Origin: Sphingobacterium griseoflavum
GTDB lineage: Bacteria; Bacteroidota; Bacteroidia; Sphingobacteriales; Sphingobacteriaceae
Direction of reading: 5' to 3'
Assembly: GCF_014653155.1 (NCBI RefSeq)
Contig: NZ_BNAF01000017.1
Span: forward strand, 19,500 to 83,499
DNA: 64,000 nt
The notes under the pieces were generated by a model. That model worked only from the letters and a program-made list of their open reading frames with translations. It was not told the origin of the DNA and searched no databases. Both the position numbers and the translations under genes were made by a program. Shown one piece after another: positions 44,952 to 53,914 of this stretch (position 1 is its first letter; each line of letters opens with the position of its first letter).

Positions 44952-46913
44952 ATGAAAAAGATAATTTCTTTAGCGGCAGGAATGATAATAAGTGCTTGCA
45001 GTCTATGGGCGCAGGTACCGTTTCGATTTGATGTGCAGCTCGACAAATCCGTCGGTAAAATATCGCCACACATGTGGGGCATTTTCTTCGAAGATATCAA
45101 TTTGGGTGCCGACGGTGGAATCTATGCAGAGTTGGTGAAAAATCGGTCGTTCGAATTCGACAACCCCTGGATGGGGTGGAAAAAGTTGGAGAATACGCCG
45201 GAAGGCAGCCTTCTGATTGTCAATGATGCAAAACGAAAAGCAAATGCACGCTCGCTCCAAGTTAACAAGGAGACAGCCTTTAAGGTGGGGTTGCAAAATG
45301 AAGGCTTTCGGGGAATGGGTGTTCGTCAAGGTGCCGATTATGTGTTTTCGCTATTGTACAAACAGCAGCAGCCGGGCCTTAGCCTGCGTCTAGAGCTGCT
45401 CGATGAAAACAATGCTGTAATCGGGGAGGCAAAGCTTGCGATGGAAAATAGAGAAGACTGGCAAAATGCTTCCGTCAACTTTACAGCAGGGGCGACCACA
45501 GCCCATGCCAAGCTCAATATATGGATAGAGGGTGCTGGCGCTGCCGAATTGGATATGCTATCGCTCTTTCCGACGGAAACATGGAAAAATAGACCGAAAG
45601 GATTGCGCAAAGATATGGTACAGATACTGGCTGACATGAAGCCCGGTTTTGTTCGCTTCCCGGGCGGATGTATTGTCGAAGGACGTGATTTAGCAAACCG
45701 ATTCCAATGGAAAAAAACAGTAGGCCCCATAGAGGAGCGTGAATTGATCATTAATCGTTGGAACACGGAGTTTAACCACCGTCTCACGCCTGATTACTTC
45801 CAAACATTTGGTCTCGGTTTTTATGAGTATTTTTTGTTGGCTGAAGACATCGGCGCCAAGGCGGTGCCTATCCTGAACTGCGGAATGGCATGCCAGTTTA
45901 ATACTGGAGAAATCGTGCCGTTGGACGAATTGGATGAATACATCCAAGATGCACTGGATCTGATTGAATTTGCCAACGCAGGGACAGACACACCATGGGG
46001 CAAGCTGCGTGCGGATATGGGACATCCGGAGCCGTTCCACTTGACCATGTTAGGTGTAGGAAATGAAAATTGGGGACCGCAGTATATCGAACGTCTTGCT
46101 GCATTTCAAAAAGTACTTCATGAAAAACATCCGGAGATCGCAATTATTGCTAGTTCGGGCACAGATCCGGAAGGAGAACGTTTCGATTTCTTGGATGAAA
46201 GACTCCGCGAAATGCAGATTGATATTATTGATGAACATTACTATCGTCCGCCCTCTTGGTTTTTATCGGGCGCTGCACGCTACGATAATTACGATAGAAA
46301 AGGTTCCAAAATTTTTGCAGGCGAATATGCTTCCCACACAACGCGGCCAAATGGACCGGGACGTAGCACGTGGGAAGCGGCACTTTCCGAAGCGGCCTTC
46401 CTAACCGGATTGGAGCGAAATGCTGATGTCGTGACCATGGCTTCCTATGCACCGCTATTTGGTCATGTCGACGGTTGGCAGTGGTCGCCAGATTTGATCT
46501 GGGTCGACAACCTAAACGTGTACGGTACACCGAGCTACCAAGTGCAGAAGTTGTATTCCTTGCATAAAGGGACAGATATTATCCCAATTAAGCGTAATCA
46601 GCAAAATGTTGTTGGCCAAGATAGCCTGTACGCCTCTGCGGTTTATGACGAAATCAGCAAAGAATTGGTCATCAAGTTTGTAAACTACAATAGCGAACCC
46701 GTCGATGCGATATTTCAGATTGATACCAAACGTAAAATCAATGGTTTAGGTAGCAGGATCATGTTGGCAAATGCCGACTTAGATGTCGCCAATAGCTTGG
46801 ACGAGCCGTTGAAAATTCAGCCTCAGCAGGCTGAAGTCGCGTTGAAAGGCAAATCTTTGGCGCAAAGTTTTGCTCCATATTCGTTTACAGTCATTAAACT
46901 ACCTGTGAAATAA
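44952..46913 (+). CDS. GH51 alpha-L-arabinofuranosidase
   Basis: A 653-residue secreted GH51 enzyme releasing terminal alpha-L-arabinofuranose from arabinan or arabinoxylan-type side chains. The N-terminal leader (SLAAGMIISAC) could be a lipobox or an ordinary signal. MWGIFFEDINLGADGGIYAE opens the GH51 fold, interrupted by a carbohydrate-binding-like insertion (about residues 75-205). The acid/base Glu372 is in GVGNENWGPQY and the nucleophile Glu458 in IFAGEYASH. A C-terminal beta-sandwich follows. It is the last gene of the ara operon, 110 nt after the symporter and 31 nt before a terminator, linking polymer breakdown to arabinose catabolism. Confidence 0.95.
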   Translation: MKKIISLAAGMIISACSLWAQVPFRFDVQLDKSVGKISPHMWGIFFEDINLGADGGIYAELVKNRSFEFDNPWMGWKKLENTPEGSLLIVNDAKRKANARSLQVNKETAFKVGLQNEGFRGMGVRQGADYVFSLLYKQQQPGLSLRLELLDENNAVIGEAKLAMENREDWQNASVNFTAGATTAHAKLNIWIEGAGAAELDMLSLFPTETWKNRPKGLRKDMVQILADMKPGFVRFPGGCIVEGRDLANRFQWKKTVGPIEERELIINRWNTEFNHRLTPDYFQTFGLGFYEYFLLAEDIGAKAVPILNCGMACQFNTGEIVPLDELDEYIQDALDLIEFANAGTDTPWGKLRADMGHPEPFHLTMLGVGNENWGPQYIERLAAFQKVLHEKHPEIAIIASSGTDPEGERFDFLDERLREMQIDIIDEHYYRPPSWFLSGAARYDNYDRKGSKIFAGEYASHTTRPNGPGRSTWEAALSEAAFLTGLERNADVVTMASYAPLFGHVDGWQWSPDLIWVDNLNVYGTPSYQVQKLYSLHKGTDIIPIKRNQQNVVGQDSLYASAVYDEISKELVIKFVNYNSEPVDAIFQIDTKRKINGLGSRIMLANADLDVANSLDEPLKIQPQQAEVALKGKSLAQSFAPYSFTVIKLPVK

Positions 46914-46944
46914 ACATGCCAATCCCTTTGGTAACTTGGTTTGA

Positions 46945-46979
46945 CAGAGACGTCGTGAAACACGTCTCTGCCTCTTTTT
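46945..46979 (+). terminator. Terminator after the ara operon
   Basis: CAGAGACGT and ACGTCTCTG pair perfectly (9 bp, 8-nt loop) and are followed by CCTCTTTTT. It lies between the GH51 gene and the convergent HTCS gene. Confidence 0.85.
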
Positions 46980-47057
46980 ACCGCATCTTGATATTTATCA
47001 GATGAAAATTCGAGCGACCTAACGCGATAGGGAGCAAAGCGAGCTAGTTCCTACCAG

Positions 47058-50000
47058 TTAGATGTTTCCTCCTTGATTTCTACGTTGATAGGCGGTCGGC
47101 GTCATGCTAAAAGCCGCCTTAAAGCAGGTGGAGAAATAACGTGGGTCTGCAAAGCCCGTGGAAAAGGCGACCTCGCTGACGCTAATGGATTTGTCCTGAT
47201 CCATCATTTGGCAAGCACGTTTTAGGCGTATATTTTTGATGAGTTCGCTTGGCGATAAGTCCAAAAGAACCTTTGTTTTACGGTACAGGGTTGATTTCGA
47301 TAGCCCCAATTTATCCCCCAGTATCAGTACATCAAATCGTTCGTCTGCGAGGTTTTCTTCGATGAATGCAATCATTTTTGTCAAAAATTGTTCATCGACT
47401 GGCGTATAGTCCAAGGCCGAGATATTGATCTGCGGGCTATTTTTAAAATCCGACTGCCGAACCCGCTTATTGATGATAAAACTATGGATGCGGGCCTCCA
47501 AAATTTTGATTTCAAATGGTTTGCTGATATAGCCGTCTGCCCCGGCTTCGTAACAGGCGATCCGATCGTCTGTACTCGCTTTGGCAGTAAGTAGTAGCAC
47601 CGGGATATGGTTACTGTCTACATTGGATTTTATCGTTCGACAGAATGTAAGCCCATCCATAACGGGCATCATGATATCACTGATCACCATGTCGATATCG
47701 GTTTTTTGTAGAATTTCCAATGCTTCCTGTCCATGGGAAGCGCTGTACACCTTATAGTTTCTGCCCAGCACGCTGGCGATTGTTGTGCGGAGATCCTCGT
47801 TGTCTTCCACAAGCAGCAGTTGAAGTGCGTCGCCTTGTAAAGCTGGGGGAAGATGAACGTGTTGCCCTTCTGCGACCGTGATTTCAGCGGGCACTTCCCG
47901 TAGCTGCTGCGCATGTTGCAATTCGGCTTCGCTGTAGCTTTCCCGATTGACTGGAATAACCACACGAAAACAACTGCCACGATGGATCGTACTTTCCACA
48001 CGGATATGTCCCCGATGTGCCTGCACCAAATCTTTTGTCAACGCCAGTCCGATACCATTGCTTTCCTGTTGCTTAGTCTGCCGATTGGTGTAGAAAGGGA
48101 TAAAGATCTTATCCATCTCTTCCGGGGCAATGCCGATACCGCTATCTTGCACGTTGATGTACAGCCAAAAGACTTCATTCTGCCATTCCGTTTTATAGCT
48201 TACGGTTATCTTTCCGCCGGCAGACGTATATTTGAAAGCATTGGAAAGCAGGTTAAATACTATCTTATCCAATTTGTCTATATCAAAATATATATTTTCT
48301 TCGCCGGTCGACCCATGAATTTGGAAATCAATATCGTTCCTTTTAGCGAGTGGACTAAAGTAAGCCGAGCCCATCTCTTCCAAAAACGCAGTCAGGTTAT
48401 TTTTACCTACACGAAGCTCCATTTGTTTATGCTCAATGCGTCGAAAATCCAAGATCTGTTGTAAAAGTCGCTTAAGCCGCTGTAAGTTAAAACGCATCTT
48501 TTCAAATTGCGAGAGGTTTTTCTGTGTCGTAATCTGTACATCGTCTATAAGGCAAGAGATGATGGTTAAGGGCGTCAGTAGGTCATGCGTTATATTTGTG
48601 AAGTAGCTGAGTTTCGTTTGTATCAGCTCATCGGCATTGTTCTTTTCGATCTGTGCTATACGCAGATCGCTTCGCAGCTTTAAGCGATATACAGAAAAGC
48701 TAATCAAGAAATAAAGCAGGATTGCCAGCAATAAAAGATAGAGGAGGTAGGCCAAGTTACTTTCGTAGAAGGCGGGCTTCTTAGTGATCTCTAGCGCCGT
48801 CACTGCTGCATTCCATTTATTATTCAGATCGGTTGCCATCACCAAAAATTTGTAACTGCCTTTTCCCAAGTTGTTGTAGGTAGCAAAGAGACGTTCTCGG
48901 GGAGCATATACCCAGTCCTGGTCGACACCCTCCAGTTTATAGGCAAAGCGGATCTTCTCGGGGTGTGCAAATTCCATGGAAGAGAAACTGATTTCTATAT
49001 GACGATCGTCTGGCTCCAACATGAGCGTGCGTGCATGGAGATTGAATTTCTTGTTGTCGGCGTGGATCATGCTGGACACGTTGTTAACCTTGATATCGGA
49101 TACGACAATCTGTGCATGCTTTTTAGGGGTAAATGCAGTCTTTTTAAAACCTACGGCACCATTGTATCCGCCAAAGTACACGCTTTTCTCTGCTGCATCA
49201 ACTGTGTAAGCCCTTTTTGAAAACATGTTCACCGCAAGGCCATCGTTGGCCGCATATTCATAAATGCTGTTGTCGGTAGGCACTACCTTATAGATGTTTC
49301 GGGTGGTCGATAGCCATACCATATCATCAAGGCAAACGATATCCAGCAATTGGTTTTTGGAAAATAAACCCGTGTTCGCCAGTTCTGTCGTGCGTTGCTG
49401 TTGGATATGATAGCGCAGTAGGCGGCTATCTTTTGTGCCGATCCACAGGTTGCCGCTTTGGTCTGCCGCGATGGTTTCAATCTGCTCGGTAAAGATTCCC
49501 TGTGTTTCCTTCCCCAAATGGAGCACGGGGTCTGCGATTTCGCCATTTCGGAATTGATAGATCCCTTTTCCTTTTGTTGCGATCCATACGGATCCACTGT
49601 AATCTTCAGTAATCCCAGCAATGTAATCCTGCAAGTAGCGCATGTAGGTAAATGATTGCTCGCCTGCTTTTTTTACGAACACGCCGTTCGCCGTCGCTAC
49701 CCAAACGGTGTGTCTGCTATCTTGGAAAAAAAATAAAGGAACATCGGCTTGTGGAGACCATTGTTTGAGATCTATTTTTTTGCTTAGGGTCATATCGGCT
49801 CCATCGTTGTCGAAGACATTGATGGTGGGTTCGTAAGAAGAGCCGATCCACAGCTGTCTGTCGACTTCGAGCGCCGATGTGACCGCACGGATTGAGATCA
49901 GATCTTTAAATCGTGCATTGCTATAGGTCGTCATCTCGCCTGTTTTGGAGGCAAGCTTCCCCAAACCAATCCGCTCCAGGTTAAACCATAGATCGCCAGA

Positions 50001-51134
50001 CCGATCTTTATACAACATATTTACGTTGGGCAGGATACTATAGCGAGGCTTCACTTGGTCAAAAGTGAGGTTCTTGATCTCGGGTTTGTCGAAGCTAACG
50101 GTAGATACCCCTTTGCCACCGATGGATAGCCAAAGCAATCCGCTGCGGTCAAGGTAGAGATCATTAAAAATATTGGAGGTGTTATCAAATAGCGTACTGT
50201 TGTCCACTATTTCCAGCGCATGATCTTTGGTGTACTGGAAGGTGGAGATGCCTGAAAAGGAGAGTATCCAAATGTATTTACGATGCGGATCTTGTAGAAT
50301 GTGGTAGCATAGATCCTCATTTCCTCCTCCTCTTCGCTTATTTTGTATGGTTACACTGCGGTAGCAGTTTTTTTTATTTTGGGGGTCAAAAAGATACATG
50401 CCGTCTCCCCAACTTGCAATCCAGAGTTGGCCGTGGTCATCCTGAAACATCCGGAAAGGATTATTGCGGCCCCCAAGGGTCGGATAGGGGACAAATCGAT
50501 CCTCTTTTTTGTTCAATTTGTGGAGGCCTGCACACCATATGCCCATCCAAAGGTTACCCGCTTTGTCCTCGTAAAACATATTGGTAGTTCCAGCTGGGAT
50601 GGAACCTTTGATGTTGGGGTCGTGAACGTATTTTTTAAGGAGGGTGAAGTTCGGGCGGAACACAAACACGGCGTTGCTGGTTCCGATCCAGATGTTGGAT
50701 TGGTGATCTACTAACATGGCCGTGACGCGACGGTTTTTTAACGCTGCCGCAGGAAAAGGCTGGATGCTATAGCTGCGCTTATTTAATGTGTAGAGACCGT
50801 TGCCAGTCGCCAACAGCAGGTGATCTCCGGTTTCTATTATATCCGATATATTTTGGTCATCGACAATCCGCCTGTTGCTGTCTGTCAACTCGAAATTGAG
50901 CAGATTGTGCGCATCGAAACGACTGAGTCCTTGCGCCGTCGCGAACCAGATAAAGCCATCGGTATCTTGGAAGGTCCTGTTGATGGTCAAGGACGGCAAT
51001 TCCTTTTCGATCTTTAGCGACGTGACGCCAATCTCTTGTCCAACGGAGCGTTGAACGATAAGTAGCGAGACAATAGCAAAAAAGGAGTAGAAGAGTAGCG
51101 CACGTATCACGGTAGGTAAAAGTATAAGTCCCAT
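47058..51134 (-). CDS. Hybrid two-component system sensor-regulator (HTCS) with AraC output
   Basis: A 1358-residue one-protein signalling system of the Bacteroidota type. An N-terminal membrane-targeting segment is followed by two periplasmic beta-propellers of Reg_prop repeats (NIWIGTS, NLWMGIW, LLWLSIG, NLWIGTK) and a Y_Y_Y domain. A transmembrane helix lies near residue 800. Then come a histidine kinase (His850 in NITHDLLTPL), an HATPase (LSNAFKYTSAGG, GIGLALTKDLV), a receiver with Asp1153 in ISDIMMPVMDG, and an AraC-type DNA-binding end (GFADPRYFSTCFKAAF). The usual inducer is an oligosaccharide. The start at 51134 was preferred over 51179, which lies inside an apparent terminator. Targets are likely the shared elements at 32794 and 53735. 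Confidence 0.93.
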   Translation of the reverse strand: MGLILLPTVIRALLFYSFFAIVSLLIVQRSVGQEIGVTSLKIEKELPSLTINRTFQDTDGFIWFATAQGLSRFDAHNLLNFELTDSNRRIVDDQNISDIIETGDHLLLATGNGLYTLNKRSYSIQPFPAAALKNRRVTAMLVDHQSNIWIGTSNAVFVFRPNFTLLKKYVHDPNIKGSIPAGTTNMFYEDKAGNLWMGIWCAGLHKLNKKEDRFVPYPTLGGRNNPFRMFQDDHGQLWIASWGDGMYLFDPQNKKNCYRSVTIQNKRRGGGNEDLCYHILQDPHRKYIWILSFSGISTFQYTKDHALEIVDNSTLFDNTSNIFNDLYLDRSGLLWLSIGGKGVSTVSFDKPEIKNLTFDQVKPRYSILPNVNMLYKDRSGDLWFNLERIGLGKLASKTGEMTTYSNARFKDLISIRAVTSALEVDRQLWIGSSYEPTINVFDNDGADMTLSKKIDLKQWSPQADVPLFFFQDSRHTVWVATANGVFVKKAGEQSFTYMRYLQDYIAGITEDYSGSVWIATKGKGIYQFRNGEIADPVLHLGKETQGIFTEQIETIAADQSGNLWIGTKDSRLLRYHIQQQRTTELANTGLFSKNQLLDIVCLDDMVWLSTTRNIYKVVPTDNSIYEYAANDGLAVNMFSKRAYTVDAAEKSVYFGGYNGAVGFKKTAFTPKKHAQIVVSDIKVNNVSSMIHADNKKFNLHARTLMLEPDDRHIEISFSSMEFAHPEKIRFAYKLEGVDQDWVYAPRERLFATYNNLGKGSYKFLVMATDLNNKWNAAVTALEITKKPAFYESNLAYLLYLLLLAILLYFLISFSVYRLKLRSDLRIAQIEKNNADELIQTKLSYFTNITHDLLTPLTIISCLIDDVQITTQKNLSQFEKMRFNLQRLKRLLQQILDFRRIEHKQMELRVGKNNLTAFLEEMGSAYFSPLAKRNDIDFQIHGSTGEENIYFDIDKLDKIVFNLLSNAFKYTSAGGKITVSYKTEWQNEVFWLYINVQDSGIGIAPEEMDKIFIPFYTNRQTKQQESNGIGLALTKDLVQAHRGHIRVESTIHRGSCFRVVIPVNRESYSEAELQHAQQLREVPAEITVAEGQHVHLPPALQGDALQLLLVEDNEDLRTTIASVLGRNYKVYSASHGQEALEILQKTDIDMVISDIMMPVMDGLTFCRTIKSNVDSNHIPVLLLTAKASTDDRIACYEAGADGYISKPFEIKILEARIHSFIINKRVRQSDFKNSPQINISALDYTPVDEQFLTKMIAFIEENLADERFDVLILGDKLGLSKSTLYRKTKVLLDLSPSELIKNIRLKRACQMMDQDKSISVSEVAFSTGFADPRYFSTCFKAAFSMTPTAYQRRNQGGNI

Positions 51135-51142
51135 AAATATAC

Positions 51143-51170
51143 AAAAAAGCTGGATGCAAAACCCAGCTTT
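51143..51170 (-). terminator. Terminator-like hairpin between the GH127/GH146 gene and HTCS
   Basis: On the minus strand AAAGCTGG and CCAGCTTT (8 bp) enclose a short loop and are followed by further Ts. It lies 19 nt after the GH127/146 stop and only 8 nt before the HTCS ATG at 51134. It would attenuate read-through from the enzyme gene into the regulator gene. Confidence 0.65.
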
Positions 51171-51189
51171 ACGATCCACAAATCAGTTA

Positions 51190-53559
51190 CTAGGGCTTTA
51201 GCAAGCGTAGCTCCAATATTTTGTGCGTGTGTCCAGGTGTTTTAGCCGCTATTTTTACCCGAATTGTCTTAGTCGATCTATAGGAGTCCGGAAGGTCCAT
51301 GACCATGGTTCTTGTCTTATCCGCTCTGGTGTCATCCCTAGCTTCCACTTGGCCAATCAGCTCGTCGTTTACCCAAAGCTGCGTTATACGCTCTTGGCCT
51401 TCTGCAAGATATTTGATATAGAGCTGGGCAGGTTTGTCGTTTTCTTTTTTTAGCAGGTAGCTAAACCAGCCCTTGGCTTCGCGCCAGCGTACGTCATCAA
51501 AAGCACCTGTTGCCGTCTGTTCTTCGTTGATGAAATGATCCGACTCCGGTTGTTGCTCGCCGCAAACCACGCGATCCATGGTGCGGGCGGCCAAAGCTAA
51601 CGTTTCCTGTTCTTCACGGGCTAGCTTTTCCTGGATATCACGTAGCTCGGTAGCGGTAGCTTGCGGCCAATACATGATGTATCGGCTATCATGGATTTGG
51701 TAAAAAGGTTCCAAGGTCATCTGTACCGCTTCCCGCCCCAGGTATAGGCCCGACAATGTGAAACGTAAGGGTGCCTCGCCCTGCGTTCTTACCAGCTGCG
51801 GTATAGCTTCCGGTGCGCTACTTAAGACAGGTAGCTCGCTTAACGGAATTTGTCGCCCCTGTGCCACATGTCCCATCCGGCTGTCGTCAGCCAGAAGGCC
51901 CGGCGTGTCGCCGCTACCCATACGCGCAGCCAGTACAATTGGTCCGTACAAGATACTGTAGTAGTTGCTGCGATCGGGTAATTGTTCGGTGCGGATACCC
52001 ATCGGTAGGCCGATACGTACTTTGTCTCCTTTTTTCCAAGAACGGCGGATGGCGATCCATGCACTATCTTTTTCGTTTGATACATAAGGCTTTCCATTGA
52101 TCGTGACCACCGCTCCGGCGGTCAACCACTGGGGCTTGCGGATACGCAGCGTAAAGGATGTCTTTTTTATAGGATCAATATGTAGTTCTGTCCAGGCCTC
52201 CTCCGGAAATTTATTGAGTTGCTGAAGCACGACCCCTTTTTCACGCCAGTGCAGGCGTGAAGGTATGAATAAGTTGACGAATAGGTCATCCGCGCTGCGC
52301 GCGTAAATCATTTCCCCATACTTACCATGGTTTTCCATCCCCGAGCCCACGCAACACCACATGCTGCTGTGCGGTTGTGAATACACGCGGTAGTGCGCGG
52401 GGCGAATCTGCGTAAAGTAAACGAAACCACCATGGTCGGGATGCTGCGTAGATAAGATATGATTGTACAGCGCACGTTCATAATAGTCAAGGTATTTCCC
52501 CTGTGGGTCGCTTTGGTAAAGCATCTTCGTCAATCGAAGCATGTTATAGGTGTTGCAGGTTTCGGGGCCTTCCACGCTATGGATCATTTTCGAAAAATCG
52601 TTTACTGGGTTGAAGTGTTCGCTCACGCTGTTGCCACCAAATGCGATCGACCGGTGCTCGGCCACATTGTCCCAGAAGTAACGTGCGGCATCGTTCCAGC
52701 TGCTATCTTGGGCTACATCTGCGATGCGTTTAAATCCCAGTACCTTCGGTATCTGCGTGTTGGCATGCATGCCCGTTAATTTATCTTCATGCTGCAACAG
52801 CGGCTTCAGAATGGCCTGATGGCTGAATTGTCGAGCCAAATGCAGATAAGCTGGGTTCTGTGTGATGGCTGCCACGTCCGCAAATGTTTCGTTAAGACCG
52901 CCATGCTCACTGCGTAACATTTCTTGTATCTGTTGTTCGGAAAGATGCGCAACCAAGCGGATTGCCCAGTCAGACATCTTGATAAGCATCTCTTTAGCGG
53001 TCGTATCACCTGCCAAGAGGTAGGCATCTCGTAGTCCTGCGTAGGTTTTGTGGATGTTGTATAGGGGCACCCACCTATCGTTCAAGCTAAATCCGCCCGC
53101 TTTGATCTTGCCAGCACGAACTTCTTCCCACATGTGGCGTCCTCCTGGAACACCTCCAATGTAGCCATCTGCATGGGCGTCTTGGCACTTTTTCAGCGTT
53201 TTTACCATGTAGTCTAGCCGTTCCTTGATGGCGCTGTCACCCGTGGAGGCATACATTAACGAGAGGGCCGACAAATAATGCCCACCAATATGGCCATCAA
53301 GTCCCGTGTTTTCCCAGTTGGTATAGCTGGGCTTCGTTGGCGATAAGCCCGATTCGCGTAGAAACGGTGCCAAGAGCCGATCGGCATCCATTGCCAAGAG
53401 GTAAGCAAGATCAGTGGTTTCCGCATGCTTAAAGGCGCTGGGAAGTAAGCGAACGTCGGTCAAATCAAAATATTCCACTTGCTTCGGAACTTGCGCCTTT
53501 GCTAGCTGTCCACTTAAAAGACTCAAGCAAAATACAAAAAGGATGTTCGGTAAAGACAT
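51190..53559 (-). CDS. Beta-L-arabinofuranosidase, GH127/GH146 (DUF1680) family
   Basis: A secreted enzyme of 789 residues from the ATG at 53559 (MSLPNILFVF to AKAQ signal peptide). An upstream in-frame ATG at 53634 would put 25 unhelpful residues before the signal. The (alpha/alpha)6 catalytic domain carries the zinc-thiolate set of this family: Glu333 and Cys335 in PETCNTYN, and Cys402-Cys403 in MWCCVGSG, with Glu314 in SEHF as possible acid/base. C-terminal beta domains follow, with the length and layout of GH146 more than short GH127. It should release beta-L-arabinofuranose from pectic arabinan or arabinogalactan. It is upstream of the HTCS gene on the same strand and divergent from the operon at 53915. 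Confidence 0.9.
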   Translation of the reverse strand: MSLPNILFVFCLSLLSGQLAKAQVPKQVEYFDLTDVRLLPSAFKHAETTDLAYLLAMDADRLLAPFLRESGLSPTKPSYTNWENTGLDGHIGGHYLSALSLMYASTGDSAIKERLDYMVKTLKKCQDAHADGYIGGVPGGRHMWEEVRAGKIKAGGFSLNDRWVPLYNIHKTYAGLRDAYLLAGDTTAKEMLIKMSDWAIRLVAHLSEQQIQEMLRSEHGGLNETFADVAAITQNPAYLHLARQFSHQAILKPLLQHEDKLTGMHANTQIPKVLGFKRIADVAQDSSWNDAARYFWDNVAEHRSIAFGGNSVSEHFNPVNDFSKMIHSVEGPETCNTYNMLRLTKMLYQSDPQGKYLDYYERALYNHILSTQHPDHGGFVYFTQIRPAHYRVYSQPHSSMWCCVGSGMENHGKYGEMIYARSADDLFVNLFIPSRLHWREKGVVLQQLNKFPEEAWTELHIDPIKKTSFTLRIRKPQWLTAGAVVTINGKPYVSNEKDSAWIAIRRSWKKGDKVRIGLPMGIRTEQLPDRSNYYSILYGPIVLAARMGSGDTPGLLADDSRMGHVAQGRQIPLSELPVLSSAPEAIPQLVRTQGEAPLRFTLSGLYLGREAVQMTLEPFYQIHDSRYIMYWPQATATELRDIQEKLAREEQETLALAARTMDRVVCGEQQPESDHFINEEQTATGAFDDVRWREAKGWFSYLLKKENDKPAQLYIKYLAEGQERITQLWVNDELIGQVEARDDTRADKTRTMVMDLPDSYRSTKTIRVKIAAKTPGHTHKILELRLLKP

Positions 53560-53734
53560 AGGCAAAAAATAGTATGATCTAGCTGGTTTCAATTGAATCA
53601 GTGTATAATAGGCGCACGCTGCGCTCGCATTCATGCTGCTTAAAAAGCTGATTGGTTAAAGATATAGAATATGTGCAATTTTTTAAATGTTTTTTGTACA
53701 TTTATTAAGCAGGGTGTATCCTTTGCCCTAAAAG

Positions 53735-53758
53735 AGCCATTTTGAATCAATTTTGTAC
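53735..53758 (+). promoter_or_regulatory. Putative regulator-binding element B (shared with susC3 promoter)
   Basis: The same ordered blocks as element A are present (AGCC, TTTTGAA, ATTTT, AC; 19 of 24 positions identical). The TTTT of TTTTGAA lies 62 bp upstream of a full TAnnTTTG box, against 61 bp for element A. Conservation of both sequence and spacing argues for a real activator site. Confidence 0.5.
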
Positions 53759-53801
53759 AGTAAATAAACGGAAATCAAACATGGTCAGGTTGGCAAAAGC
53801 C

Positions 53802-53809
53802 TATTTTTG
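53802..53809 (+). promoter_or_regulatory. -7 promoter box of the GH105-led operon
   Basis: TATTTTTG fully matches TAnnTTTG, 44 bp beyond the end of element B. No -33 TTG is present, as expected for an activator-dependent promoter. Confidence 0.5.
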
Positions 53810-53914
53810 TGATACGGATGATGTCGCGTAGCCTACGGCTCATCGCTATAGCATACAAGCGCTAACCGCTGGCACCGAACCATTCGTCTTCAATAACGTT
53901 TAACCAAATAGAAA

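Larger units (their letters stand above)
53560..53914. other. 355-bp divergent control region between GH127/146 and the GH105-led operon
   Basis: This region has no gene. It holds the 24-bp element B (53735-53758) and a perfect -7 box TATTTTTG (53802-53809) directed to the plus-strand operon. TTTTGTACA also occurs at 53692-53700, repeating part of element B. On the minus strand, toward GH127/146, only a near-consensus -7 box TATCTTTA is seen around 53660. The plus-strand leader from the -7 box to the ATG is about 105 nt. Confidence 0.55.
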
